This document shows, one piece after another, positions 33,906 through 45,770 of a stretch of DNA of 64,000 bases. This DNA comes from Anastatus disparis. Lineage: Eukaryota > Arthropoda > Insecta > Hymenoptera > Eupelmidae. How positions within the stretch are numbered: the first letter of the stretch is position 1; each line of letters starts with the position of its first letter. The DNA lies in contig JAFFSR010000251.1 in assembly GCA_017163975.1 (NCBI GenBank), positions 3,658,001-3,722,000 on the forward strand, in the 5' to 3' direction. The notes under the pieces were generated by a model, which worked only from the letters and a program-made list of their open reading frames with translations, ran no database searches and was not told the DNA's origin. The position numbers and the translations under genes are program-made.

Positions 33906-35150
33906 AAAAAAAAAAGAATTGCGAAACGCGCCAAGTGATGAAAGTATATATATGTATATATGCGTTAACAACGTATGGTAAATATAAGGCTTTAAGCCGG
34001 AGAATTAAAAAACATTTGACTTTAAAGCTCACGGTATTTGCAAGAGCGATGCGCCGCGAATTCACCAGACGGATTTCGTAGTAACGTTGTATTTAAATGT
34101 CTTTGCACTTATGCTTTTGGATGTATATTCAAAATATTATTTTAAAGTATAATGTCTGCTTTATTTTCGTTATTATGAGATACTGTTAATTAATGTTCTC
34201 GACGATGATCGTCAAAAATAAATAAATAAAAAGCAAAAGATATACTCATGTGATTTAAAAGGCTTTTACGTCACAATAGTCGATAGTTAGTTAATGGTTA
34301 AAATGCTATTTCTGTTTCAAATAAAGTTATTTTTTGTTAAAACTTTTATAATGACAATATTGGAGCAGTACTCGTTAAAAGTTAACTAAAAAAATTATAT
34401 TTGGTAACTTTTTTCACTTCTTGTCGAGAGAGTATCTCTGATACGGTACTTTCTAGCACCCAAACTGTGGATATATTGTATACAATTTATTAAAAATACG
34501 AGAAAAAATTAATAACTAGATGATTAATAACTCAAATCGTATATTTTAAAAAAGTTTTAACAAATTCGAAGCAGTCAAAAGAATGTTCTGTAACAGGTGA
34601 TATGATTTTATAAACTTTTTTTCGGGAATTAATACCGCGTCATTAATATTACATAATACAAGTTACAAATTGTATTTTATCAAATTTGAAATGAAAAATT
34701 CAAGCTTAAAATAACAGCTCGGAGATAAATAAAAATATTTTATGCACGAATCTTTGCTTGCGATAAATTATCGAATTAAAATGCGAATTAATAGGTATCC
34801 ATCATAAATAAATAAAATCTTTTCCCATTCGAATTTAAGTTTTCTGCGTTTATTTAGCTATCCACTTCAAATTTGTACTCATTTTTAAAATTCTCTTTAC
34901 AAGTCAAAAAGGGTAATGTAAGGGCGTTATTTATTATATATACTGAGATGATAAAGAAAAAATAAACGAATTTAAGTAAAATAGTTGAGGAAAGAACATA
35001 ACTTGTGCTTGAAAAAATTTTTTGTAATCACGCACGCATGCATATATGTATATATAATCAGTCAAAAAAGGCAATAACACAAGAATTTCATCGCTAACCT
35101 ATTTATCGAATGATTAATGGTTCAATTGCGCTAGTTAATTTTGTACAATA
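33906..35150. other. A+T-rich stretch, nothing recognised
   Basis: A short G+C-richer patch at about 33905-34080 follows the element; the rest is A/T-rich. No convincing gene, repeat or signal. Confidence 0.55.
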
Positions 35151-35154
35151 TCAT

Positions 35155-35156
<2 letters not shown>

Positions 35157-35232
<76 letters not shown>

Positions 35233-35266
35233 AATGCACTTAAAAGTATTACTCGTGATTCCTCGT

Positions 35267-35343
<77 letters not shown>

Positions 35344-35371
35344 TATATGTATATATGTATATATGTATATA
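35157..35371. repeat. twin (TA)n microsatellites
   Basis: Two long (AT)n tracts, 35157-35227 and 35269-35340, are separated by about 41 bp of unique sequence. The second decays into (GTATATAT)n up to 35371. Such tracts form cruciforms and vary in length. Reading frames across them encode only Ile-Tyr repeats. Confidence 0.97.
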
Positions 35372-38300
35372 GTTGCTAGTGACGCGTTAGTGCTTTTAGT
35401 TTTGTGTCCCGAGGAAAAAAAAGGGAAGAAAGCAATCGCTTTTTTCCATTTTGCTTTTTTTTTTATTTAACACGAACGCACTAACAATTATGCACATATA
35501 TAGTTATATCGCTTGCTGGCAACAAAAAAGCATTGACGTGATATTTTTTTTCATTATTTTTTTTTTTGCAACGGGACAGTTATGAGATGGATAAATATGT
35601 ACAGTTTTACGTAAGAGGATAATCGATTAAACGAGTAAAAGATTTATTCTTTATTTTTTTACTAACGCTCAACGACAATTTTCCAATTTTTATTTAAAAT
35701 AGAAACTTTTGTAAAATTGTAATATTGATTAAACTGTTTTAAATTGTATTTTTTTAAAAATAAATTAATGTTATCGCAATCGATAATCTATTTTCAACTA
35801 TATATAATTATATGTGAAAAAGGAATATAAATTTTAAATTTGAAAAGCACATAAAGTTTTATATTGTAAGGATTTTACATTTTGGGAATTTGAATCAAAA
35901 AGATTAAAGTTCTATAATTTAAAAAATCGAAAATTTTTCAAATTTTTCACTCTTACACGCATTAATTCCAGGTTCTCTAAAATCATTATCATTGGATCAA
36001 AACTCTGTAACAATAGTAGGGCAGCAGTGATATTAATTTTCTCGAAATATTCAAAGTCGCCGCAAGCTCACAAAGGGTATTATATAGAAAGGGAATGAAT
36101 TGTCATGTATAGACCGTTAGCCTCAATAATTTGCTTTTGATGTTACACCAACCTATAACTCATTAAAACCTTACACAAACACCATTCTATATATTCCCTT
36201 GAAAAAAAAAAGAATAAAACTAACATTCCCTTCTTAATAAAAAGAAAAAAAAAGGAGGAAAAAAGTTTGCTTACTCAACCTCACGTATTATCGATTAACG
36301 TCAGTATTTTTTTTAAGTCCGACAATGTATCAGCCTACGAGAAAAAAAAAAACATTCAAGCTCGGTAAAGGTATAGGGAAAACTAATTTCCTCACCAAGT
36401 ATATACCAGAAAATGGGTATTAAAGCAAAAAAAAAGAAGATATGTATTATACGTATAGAAAGAAAAAGGAGTCAGCAAAAAAGCTTTTATTTTTTTATTT
36501 TTTTTTTTTGGCGATTTCGTTTGTAACTGGCCGCCATTATGATATAATTTATATTCTTTCATATTCGGAGTTTCTACTAGCTATAGGTTTGCTTCTTCTT
36601 TTCTTTTCCTCTTGGTATGTCCTTCTTTCCACACCTATATAAATGCAACTTTAGATTTATGCTCACGCATATCTTTGGGAACTCGGGCGTGGATTCATCC
36701 TAATACTTTTCTTCTTTTTTTTTCTTTTTTCTTTTTTTTATTGTAAGCGCATTGTATAAAATGGTCGATAAAATTCTTTAATAATTCTTTGATGATGCGC
36801 TTGTTACTTTTGAGGTTAGGAATGTAAGTTTCGAACGCGTGTAAGTAAATAATTATCTATTATGAATATTTTATTTCTTCTATACAATAATCTAATAAGT
36901 TACTGTTTGATTCATGATAGAAAAAAAAAATTTATTTTTTTTAAATGAAAATGAATATTAAAAGTATAAGTTATGAAAGACACGTTAAAAAAGATTAATG
37001 CACGTGCATAAAAAAATAATGGTATTCACTGATTACGATGCTCCGTTAAGTATAGTTTTGATTGTACGAAAAAGAGTTCAAAGAGCAAAAAGCTCTCTAT
37101 ACTTAAGTTGTATATACGGATATATAACAAAATTGCTTGAATTTAATCATACATGTATATACATGTGCATGTGTACATATACATGTGTGTATGTGTGTGT
37201 GTGTGTGTGTGTATCGTATATAACCGGTGTGGCCAAGCTTAACCACTTAGCACGTGTGACGTGAAATTGCGGTAATTTCGTTAGCCACGCGTGCTCTCTC
37301 TCTCTCTCTCTCGCGTCGCGCAAACGACGTAATGAAATAAAAGCTCCTTGCGCTTTAAACTACACACACACGCGCGCATAGATAGATCCATGTATATTAT
37401 ACACACACACATGGTACTGTATATATAAAAGCGAGCTAACGATAGAACGCTTTTAATAACCCCCTAGTTTTTATACGTGTATATATGTATATATATATAG
37501 TGTAAAAGGATGTTGTAAAGGTTTAACGAAATGTTTGTCCTTTATGTATCTCGTTGACTTGGACGGCTTGTCCTTTCGTAATTCGTATGGATATGTTTTT
37601 TTTCTTCTTTTTTTTTGTAAAAATAAAAATATATGAATGCGTTGTTACGATTATGAGTGTCATATTCTTGAATTTAGTATTACGGTTTAGGATTTTCATT
37701 TTTTTCAGTTGCAATATTTTACTTTCTTTTCTTATACGCAATGAAAAAAAAAGAATTTTAGTTTTCCAAAATTTTTTATGGGTATAGATGGTATATCAAT
37801 TTGCATTAAAATTATGAAAAATTGATATAAGTTGATCATAGATTTCCTTTTGTTATTTTATAATTGAAGTGTAATGCGAAAAGAATAATTATTTTCAAAG
37901 AAATATAAAAAAATAAAATCTGAAAATTCATTTTCTTCCATCTTATGAAATTCAATGAATTTTATAAACTCGCAGTAAAAGATTTTCTTTTAATTAAAAC
38001 AATTTCTCGTCGTGAATTATTAAAATCAAATTAATTCTTGCTGAAAGTACATTAAAAGTTCCTGATGTATATATAAAGAATTAATATAAAAATACAAATT
38101 TCTACTGGATTATTTGAATTTAAAAATAACTAAAGATTTCATTATTATGGTATCATAATTAAGCAAAGATTTTTTACACCTACGTAAATATTTGTTTTTT
38201 TACGTAATATGTCAACGTTATAAATATCTCATGAGTAAATATTTAAAGGAAAGAGACAAAATTTTTATTAATGTATAAAAAAAAAATTTAATCAACTATA

Positions 38301-38515
38301 TATTTTGGAAAAATTTACATTAACAAACTGAGAATAAAAAAAGGAACATAACAGAAAATCTAAAGTTTTTACAAACAATAAAGAATTGAAAAGGAATCTC
38401 ATTATTCAAGTAAGCAGAAAAGCTTATTTTTTTGCCTCTATTCAAAATCGATCCTCTTTCTTTCATATAATCACAACGGTGGAAAGATATTAAGGTTAAA
38501 TAGCTTATTTCATTT
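35372..38515. other. non-coding stretch with G+C-richer patches
   Basis: G+C-richer, complex patches lie at 35990-36180, 36360-36700 and 37000-37520. The last includes a (TG)n run (about 37190-37212), a (CT)n run (37294-37313) followed by GCGTCGCGC, and (AC)n near 37365. CT plus CG-rich sequence is promoter-like, but no transcript structure follows. Listed frames are low-complexity. Confidence 0.45.
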
Positions 38516-38517
38516 TT

Positions 38518-38520
<3 letters not shown>

Positions 38521-38590
<70 letters not shown>
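38521..38590. repeat. (TA)n microsatellite
   Basis: About 66 bp of uninterrupted AT dinucleotides that decays into TACATATAG. Frames crossing it are artefacts. Confidence 0.97.
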
Positions 38591-38593
<3 letters not shown>

Positions 38594-38876
38594 GAATATA
38601 TACAGATATATTCGACATACATATAACTTTTGTCTTTCTTTTAAAATATTGCGGTCTGAATGAAAAGAGAAAGGAGAGACAGAGAGTAGCATCAGGCATT
38701 AAAAATAAAACAGAAGGTAGAAATGTAGAAACATAGAGTCTAAAAAAAAAAGAACGAAAGCACAAGAGAGTTTTAAAAAGCTAAGATAAAAGAGAGTAAG
38801 AATAAAAATCCGGCTTTATAAAGGAAAATTAATGCGTCGTTGAGCTTAAGGGTTCGGCGACTAACGTTTTTTTCAG

Positions 38877-38892
38877 ATATTCTGAAATTGAG
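38877..38892 (+). CDS. candidate 16-nt microexon with consensus splice sites
   Basis: CGACTAAC (a perfect branch-point motif) is followed by GTTTTTTTCAG (38866-38876), then the 16 bases ATATTCTGAAATTGAG, then GTAAGT (38893). Branch point, pyrimidine tract, acceptor and donor are all near consensus within 45 bases, in a G+C-richer context (38820-38870). Read with two leading bases carried over it encodes ILKL; read from its first base it contains TGA. Sixteen is not a multiple of three, so inclusion would shift frame. That would fit a regulatory or recursive-splicing microexon, or a phase-changing constitutive one. Seen: the signals. Inferred: any use. Confidence 0.35.
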
Positions 38893-39516
38893 GTAAGTTC
38901 AATGAAGGCAAGTGAATATCATATTAAAATTTCAGAACATTTCATCGTTTCGTTTTGATTAATCGATGTTCAAAGTTTTACAATTACATGAAGATATCAT
39001 ATATTGAATTTACATTTCGTAGCTGTAATCGCAATATCTCATAAACTACATTCAAATTATAATTGAAAATTTAAACATATATAAAATTAATAATAAACAT
39101 TTTCCACAGATTCACGTAAATTCATCGTTTTATTAAGAGATAAGGTTTTGAAACTGTAATTATAGATAAACGGCGTTTCGTTCACATACGGCGCGCAGCG
39201 CAACGATCATAGAGCGCTATCTTTTTCTCCACGCTAGCCTCCTCACCGCACGAACCACCTTAATATATATACATGTATTAGAGACGGGCTGCCGCGTAAG
39301 CAAAGTCTTAAACACATGCGACATGGCGCGCATATATAGCGTTGCACAAAATGAAAGTCGCCAGAAGTCTCAAAATGAAAAGCTTTATAATATAAGTATG
39401 CGCACAGGGCCCAGTGATAAATATGAGGACAGATATTGTGTTTTGCTTGCTTACAGCATGTATATGCATGCGCGTGTATATTAATTTCTTTTTTGCAAGC
39501 TAACTCATAAGAAAGA

Positions 39517-39518
<2 letters not shown>

Positions 39519-39564
<46 letters not shown>

Positions 39565-39590
39565 GTATATACACACATATATACATATGC
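39519..39590. repeat. (TA)n / (TATACA)n microsatellite
   Basis: An AT run that decays into ATACATATATATATATGTATATACACACATATATACATATG. The minus-strand frame across it is an artefact. Confidence 0.95.
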
Positions 39591-39784
39591 ATAAACTGAC
39601 ACACTCATACCTATACATCTATATATCTCTATCTATATCTATGAAATCTAAGAAATCCTCCTTCTGCCTTTTTGATGAGCAGGTTTCGTTCCGAATATTG
39701 GATTACTTTTAGTTTTGCGGGAACTTACTTTGATTTTGTTGATAATATCTGTGTAATTTATAAATTATTATATGAATTAATTGA

Positions 39785-39970
39785 GGTCGTCAGTGGCTCA
39801 TTCGGTAGAACGATGGATTCATAATCTCGAGGACTCGAGTTCGAATCCCGCTCTCGGTCAATTTATACAAGCACCACTGTACGTTACATGTGCTTTGTTC
39901 ACAACACTGAAAAACCTCCGTCGCTAATTAGCATGTTCATCATAGCATACATACACCGACGTTAAATGAA
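39785..39970 (+). mobile_element. tRNA-derived SINE, copy 3
   Basis: The head GTCGTCAGTGGCTCATTCGG contains the A box. An anticodon-like loop TTCATAA follows, then the B box AGTTCGAATCC. The body contains ACAAGCACCACTGTACG, ACATGTGCTTTGTTCACAAC and CGTCGCTAATTAGCATG. The tail is ATACACCGACGTTAAATGAAAT followed by A-rich DNA. Its loop differs from copy 2 (CAT against TGT at the anticodon position), so tRNA parentage cannot be fixed from these copies. Confidence 0.85.
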
Positions 39971-39974
39971 ATTT

Positions 39975-42900
39975 AAAAAAATAAAAATTTTAGTTCATTC
40001 ATGTCATCTTTGGTTAGCTCAGGAGCAGTGATAAGTATATTTACCACCTTTTTGCTTTCAATTTTTTTTTTATATTTCGGACATATTTTTCAGTGTCCTT
40101 ACACGTATGGTTACTTTTTAAACTCTTGAGATAATAAGTTATGAGTTTTTTTTTAGAAAAGTCTGTAAATAGGTTTACTTATAAATAGTAATAAACAATT
40201 TAATCACAAGAAGATGCTTTTTTCTAGAAAAAATTCGTTTATTCTCGACCGGAAAATCATAGAGCTCGAAAATTTTTTTTTTCGCCTAGTCTGTACCAAT
40301 CATTATAAACATTTTTTTCAGATTTTTTCGCACATTAGTTTTTTTTTAATTTAAAAAATTTTTTTAAATGCGTTTTTTATGGAAAGGGTTAATTGAATTT
40401 GATAGATTTTTAAATAATTCCATTTATACATTTTTTTCTCTAAAATGGAACAATTTACATTAGAGAAAATAACGTGTTACTAAAATTTTAATGTCATTGC
40501 ACACATAGATCAAAAAGTTACCTAATGATGTAAAAAATATTTGATATTAATCGAATGAAAATAAAAATTTTCCTATAATTCATAAAAATGATAAAATAAG
40601 TTAATTTAGATGAAAGTCTTTTAATTAGCGCATTAATTTATTTAACGAAAATCTTCTAATACCAACAAACGGTTTTAATTATTAAAATAAAGCCATTAAG
40701 ATATATAAGAGCATAAAATATAAAGTAAATTGAAGTATCTTTTCAAAGCGATATAAAATGACTTATATAGGCAAGTCCTCTCAAGCGTATAGCTTTAATG
40801 CGCTTTTACTTTTCTGCCGTCCAAAGAAATATAGCAATAAAAAGTTGAAGAATTGAAAAGGATAGAAAGTATATATATAGCCTTTTAGTTTGTCTTCTAT
40901 GAATCTTTGTTTCATTTCTTAATTCTAAGAGGTATAACCTTCTTTATTTCTTTATTTGTAACTTTTACTAATTAATAGCGTTTTTAGATTAAACGTTGAA
41001 AGAGCTAAGAGGACGTTTTGTTTCGAGATAAATAATTAATAGAAATTAGTATAATTAATAAACTTGTTTATCAAAAGGAAATATTACAAATGTTTATAAT
41101 ATTTAAACTTTTAATTAAATACTGATTTTAATGTAAATTTCTTTTCAATTACGAAAATCTAATATTATGTTCTTTTAAGGAACAAAAACATTTTTTAATT
41201 TTTAATTCTGTACTTTTAATTTTAAAAAAATGTATCTAAGGTTTATGGAACTCTAGTAATTAAAATAAATTTTTTTTTCTCAGTTTTTTACTATGGATAA
41301 ACGTTCGATGTTAATCTTAAGAAAGTTAAAAAGTGTTTACACAGAAATAACAATTTTAGAGTATTGTTTTATTTAAAATCTTAAAATATTCTTAAAATTT
41401 CAAATAATTAGACTACGCGTTGCTTTAATGAAAATTTAATGAATTTAAAATGCATAAATCACGTTTTAATTCAATTCAGAAATATTTCTTTAGTAAGCTA
41501 TATTAATATTCATTTAAAATATTTACATACCCTACACACCCTGGCTGAGAGATTAATTTTTCAATTTAATTATTACAGTATTAAAATTTTAGCACAATAA
41601 ATATACCCTTGTTTAACACAACCCTTGAGCAATTGATAAACACAATGTATTACAAACGTTCTAAAAATCTGGCATCGTGATACCATTTAAGGTGATGTAA
41701 TAGGGTATGTTTAATACGTAGTTACCGATATAGTTTCTCGAATTTTTAATCTTTATTTTAAAATTTTCTGGAATATCTCTATATTATGCTTTTCATTAAT
41801 TTAAATAGAAGGCTGTAATATAGAGATATTTTTAAAAAATTTGAATTAAGAATGAAAAATTTTAAAAACTGTAATGTCGGTATTTTACATTCTCTTAAAA
41901 AAAAGAAGCAAAGAAAAAATGAAAAATGCAATAATAATCTTACTTCTTTTCATGGTCCTTGTATGGGTAAGCGCTCCACTTTAAGACGCATCCTAACAAG
42001 AGAAACGCTATTCATTCAGAGCTGTCTAGCGTCGTTAGAGATCTGTTAGTGTATTGTGCTTGCACGAGTCTATCCTCTTTTAAAAAAACGATGGCCGGAT
42101 GTTGTGAAACATTTTATACTAAGAACGTGATTGGTGCGTTGAATAGAATCATATGATTGGCGAGAAACGAGATTTGATTTACTATAATATGCTTAAGTAA
42201 ATCATCGATTTAAAATTTAATAATAAAAATAATTGATAAAATAATTAAATTATAATTATTGAGTTAAAGATTGATTTTTTTAATAAAATTATTAGTATAA
42301 ACATCGCTAACTTCCGTTTACAAAAATTCCTTTTGTATGAAGTTGTCGAGAGTGCAAAGTATCGCTCTATATTCATTTGTTATTGTATATTTCAAATGAG
42401 AATATGGTAACAATTCTATGCCATTTACTTCCGAATTCTCTTTTTAAAAATTGTACTATAAAATAGTATATTAAGCAATAAATTTAGAAAATACAGATGT
42501 TATGAACTTTTTAGCTTATAACAATATCATAAAATATTTATCTATGAGCCTGGCAAGTAATTTGATAAATTTGAAATAAGATTTAAAATATTTCGGAATA
42601 TTTTAAAATAAATAATAAAAAAACCGATAAGTAATACGATTTCGATAGTATAATTTAGTATATAAAATATTTCTAGATTGACAGATTAAAATTTTTTTTT
42701 TAAATATAGTATAATATTTGCCTAAAATGTACTATTTTTAAAAGTTTGTTTATTTAATTTCAAAATTCAAATTGAATCACGCTTAGAATTAACAGTTATT
42801 CTGCAAAATAAAATTAAAAATCTTTTGTTTGAAAGAATGATATAATTACTATAATTAAGAAAATATAAATTAGAATTTTTATTTTTATTTGTATTTTAAA

Positions 42901-43410
42901 AATAGGAACGATATACATATCGTTAAGAATTGATTTGAACTATTTTATTTTTTATATTTTATGGATTTCATATTGTTGAAAATATTGATTTTTAAATAAC
43001 TTTATTTATTAGTTATTGAGAATTTAGGATTCCAATATTATATATTAAAATTTTTCTGGTACCGGAAATTAAAAATTCATAAATGCTAATAAATAAATTT
43101 ATTTAAAAATTTATACCATCTAATGCATTTCTTTTCCTGAAATTTTACACTAAAATGTGGAGATATAGTCAATATTTATGAGTGTAGGTGTAGTGTCCGT
43201 TTTATGACAATTTTACATGACTATGTCCAGAAATCGATCTTGGAATTCTCTTAATATATATCTTGAAAATCAATAGATTGATATTAAAAATTATTTGTAT
43301 GAAAAGTTATATATTTGTAAAATAACTTTTGACTTTGTAATAATTTACGTTATTTAAATTTTGTAAGACTTAAGAAATGTCTAGAAAATAATTTAAAAGT
43401 TTACTATTTT
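39975..43410. other. long A+T-rich non-coding stretch
   Basis: Very A/T-rich with no G+C island except around 41930-42130. The frame at 41852-42049 is Lys/Asn-rich with no domain. No gene is supported. Confidence 0.55.
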
Positions 43411-43529
43411 TTCAATTGCTTTCTCATAGAGAAAGCATTGTATCGATACAAAAATTTTTTTTCTATTTTTTCATTAATTTGTACATATTTGAACTCGGTG
43501 AGTCGAAAAAAGTGGTTTCCAGAAAATGT

Positions 43530-43567
43530 CTGTATGTGTGTGTGTGCGTGCGTGCGTGCGTGCGTGC

Positions 43568-43644
<77 letters not shown>
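43530..43644. repeat. (GTGC)n(GT)n microsatellite
   Basis: TGTATGTGTGTG, then seven or so GTGC units, then about 70 bases of uninterrupted GT. Alternating purine-pyrimidine sequence of this length can adopt Z-DNA. Frames across it encode Cys-Val repeats only. Confidence 0.97.
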
Positions 43645-43645
<1 letters not shown>

Positions 43646-43659
43646 ATGTATGAATTCAG

Positions 43660-45275
43660 TTAGTAAACTGTATCTCGAGAACTACTCGATGGATTTGCTT
43701 CTAATTTTGCATGGAATTTAGTTTTTTGACTAACTTGCTGGGAAGCTATTGATAATTGGTTCTTCTAGCGTAGTTTTCATTTTAGAGTTTTTTTGAAAAA
43801 AAAAATATCGATTTTTGGTTTTTTGTTTTTTTTTTGTTTACTACTCGATGAATTTGCTTCAAAATTTGCACGGAAATTATTTGTAATTGCCCGGATAAAA
43901 TAAATCTTTAAAAACTGATTTTCTTAGCTTAGTTTTAAATTTAGAGCATTTTGAAATAAAAAAAAAAATGTTTCTATTTATTAAGCTAATAAAATCTTAA
44001 AAACTACTCGATGGATTTACTTCAAATTTTCCATACAATTTAATTTTTCGATCAAATGGTGTGGAAGCTATTGAGGATTGGTTTTCTTAGCGTAGTTTTT
44101 TTTTAGAATCATTTTAAGAATTTTAAAAAAATTTCGATTTTTCATTTTTTTTGTATTTTACGTAAACTACTCGAAGAATTTGTTCGAAAATTTGTATGGA
44201 AACTAATTTCGACTGCCAAAAGTATAAAAAATTTTGTAAACTAATTTCCTTAGCGCACTTTTAATTTTAGAGCATTTTTAAAATTTTTTAACAAATTTTT
44301 ATTTTTAATTTTTTTTTATTTTACGAAAACTATTTGATAGATTTGCTCCAAAATTTGTATGCAATTAATTCGCTACTGTCTGAAGAAAACAAGCTTTGGA
44401 AAACTAATTTTCTCAGCGCAGTTTTAATTTTCGAGCACTTTGAAAATTTTCAAAAAAATTTTTATTTTTCATTTATTTTCTATTTTGCGTAAACCATACT
44501 ATAAATTTCCTCCAAAATTTTTATACAATTAATTCGCTATTGTCTGAAAAAAATAAGCTTTTGAAAACGAATTTTCTTAGCGTGGTTACAATTTTAGAGA
44601 ATTTTAAAGATTTTTAAAAAAATTTCGATTCTTCTTTTCTTATTTTTTTTTATTCTACGTAAAGTACTCGATAGATTTGTTCTAAAAATTGCAGGGAAAT
44701 TATTTGCGACTGCCAAAAGAAGGGAAATTTTCAAAAATTGATTTTCATAGCGTAGTTTTAATTTTAGAGCATTTTTAAAATTTAGAAAAAGAAATTTTTA
44801 AAAGAAAATGTTATTTATTTAACCAGTTAGATCTCGAAAATTACTCGATGGATTCGCTTCAAATTTTGTATACCATCTATGTTTTTGTATAACTAGACGG
44901 GAAGCTATTGAAAATTGGTATTCATAGTGTAGTTTTTTTTATAGAGCCATTTTAAGAATTTGAAAAAATTTTCGATTTTTAATTTTTTTTGTATTTTACG
45001 TAAGTTACTTGATGAATTTGCTTTGAGATTTCCATGGGAATAATTTGCATCTGCCAAAAGAAGGATAACTTTTATAAACCGATCTTCTTAGCGTAGTTTT
45101 CATTTTAGAAAATTTTAAAAATTTGCTTAAAAAATTTTCATATTTCAGTTTTTTTCCATTTTACGTAAAGTACTCGATAGATTTGCTCTAAAATGTGTAT
45201 ACAAGTTATTTGCTACTGTCTTTATGAACCAAGTTTAAAAAAAATAATTTTCTTAGTGAAGCTTTTTGATCACTT
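43660..45275 (+). repeat. tandem array of ten diverged ~163-bp units
   Basis: The anchor ACTACTCGATGGATTTGCTTC recurs, with changes, at about 43681, 43840, 44003, 44166, 44329, 44494, 44663, 44840, 45003 and 45169. The spacings are 159, 163, 163, 163, 165, 169, 177, 163 and 166. Each unit then carries a TTTGCATGGAAATT-like string and TTTTCTTAGCGTAGTTTT followed by AATTTTAGAGCATTTT. There is no coding potential. Unit divergence is high, so the array is old, yet its period has been kept. Confidence 0.9.
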
Positions 45276-45770
45276 CTTTTGATTTCTGAGTAACTCTTGA
45301 AAATTTATAATAGTACTACTGATTTAGATGTTGACTTCGTTCTTTTAAAGTACAAATTTATTAATAAATATTAATGTTAGACAATTTTTTTATATTAAAA
45401 TCATATTTAAATAAATATAAAAAAAATAATGAAACTCAAAGAGCTCTATGAGAAAGCATTCCGCCAGAGCACTTGGCAGCGTTTTTTTTAAATAATAATA
45501 AGAAAATGAATATAGTGATAATATATCTTTTAAATGGGATTTATTTTTCTCGAAGTTTTCCGTGTCTATAAATTCATTAATGCCGCGTAAACTGCTCTGA
45601 TACATTAGTATATAACATCAATTCTTTTACTGATGCTGATATTAGTAGATATGAAATTATTATTTAATAATGGACAGAAAATAATAACACTATATTAACA
45701 GTCAATCATTAAAAATTTATATACATTTAGATTAGATATAGGGCGCGCTTGCGCGCATGGATTTTCTAGT

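Larger units (their letters stand above)
43411..45770 (+). mobile_element. probable non-autonomous Helitron
   Basis: The right end shows the hallmarks of a Helitron 3' terminus: a G+C-rich hairpin (GCGCGC-TT-GCGCGC, 45743-45756), nine bases, then CTAG (45766-45769) followed by T. Upstream lie a GT microsatellite and a ten-unit tandem array, both common in insect Helitron-type elements. A small hairpin (TGCTTTCTC-ATA-GAGAAAGCA, about 43419-43439) and a later TATGAGAAAGCATT (45446-45459) may also belong to it. The left end (expected A|TC) is not identified, so 43411 is only a guess. There is no Rep/helicase gene. Confidence 0.5.

Noticed and set aside
33673..34065. 130-codon minus-strand frame
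   Set aside because: Half of it lies in the right inverted arm and the same peptide is read from the left arm at 30379-30579, so it is transposon DNA.
35110..35379. 89-codon Ile-Tyr repeat frame
   Set aside because: It is translation of the (TA)n microsatellites.
39785..39860. A functional tRNA gene
   Set aside because: The A and B boxes are present, but acceptor and T stems do not pair and a conserved non-tRNA body follows, so it is a SINE head.
43416..43721. Cys-Val-rich frame of 101 codons
   Set aside because: It is translation of the GTGC/GT microsatellite.
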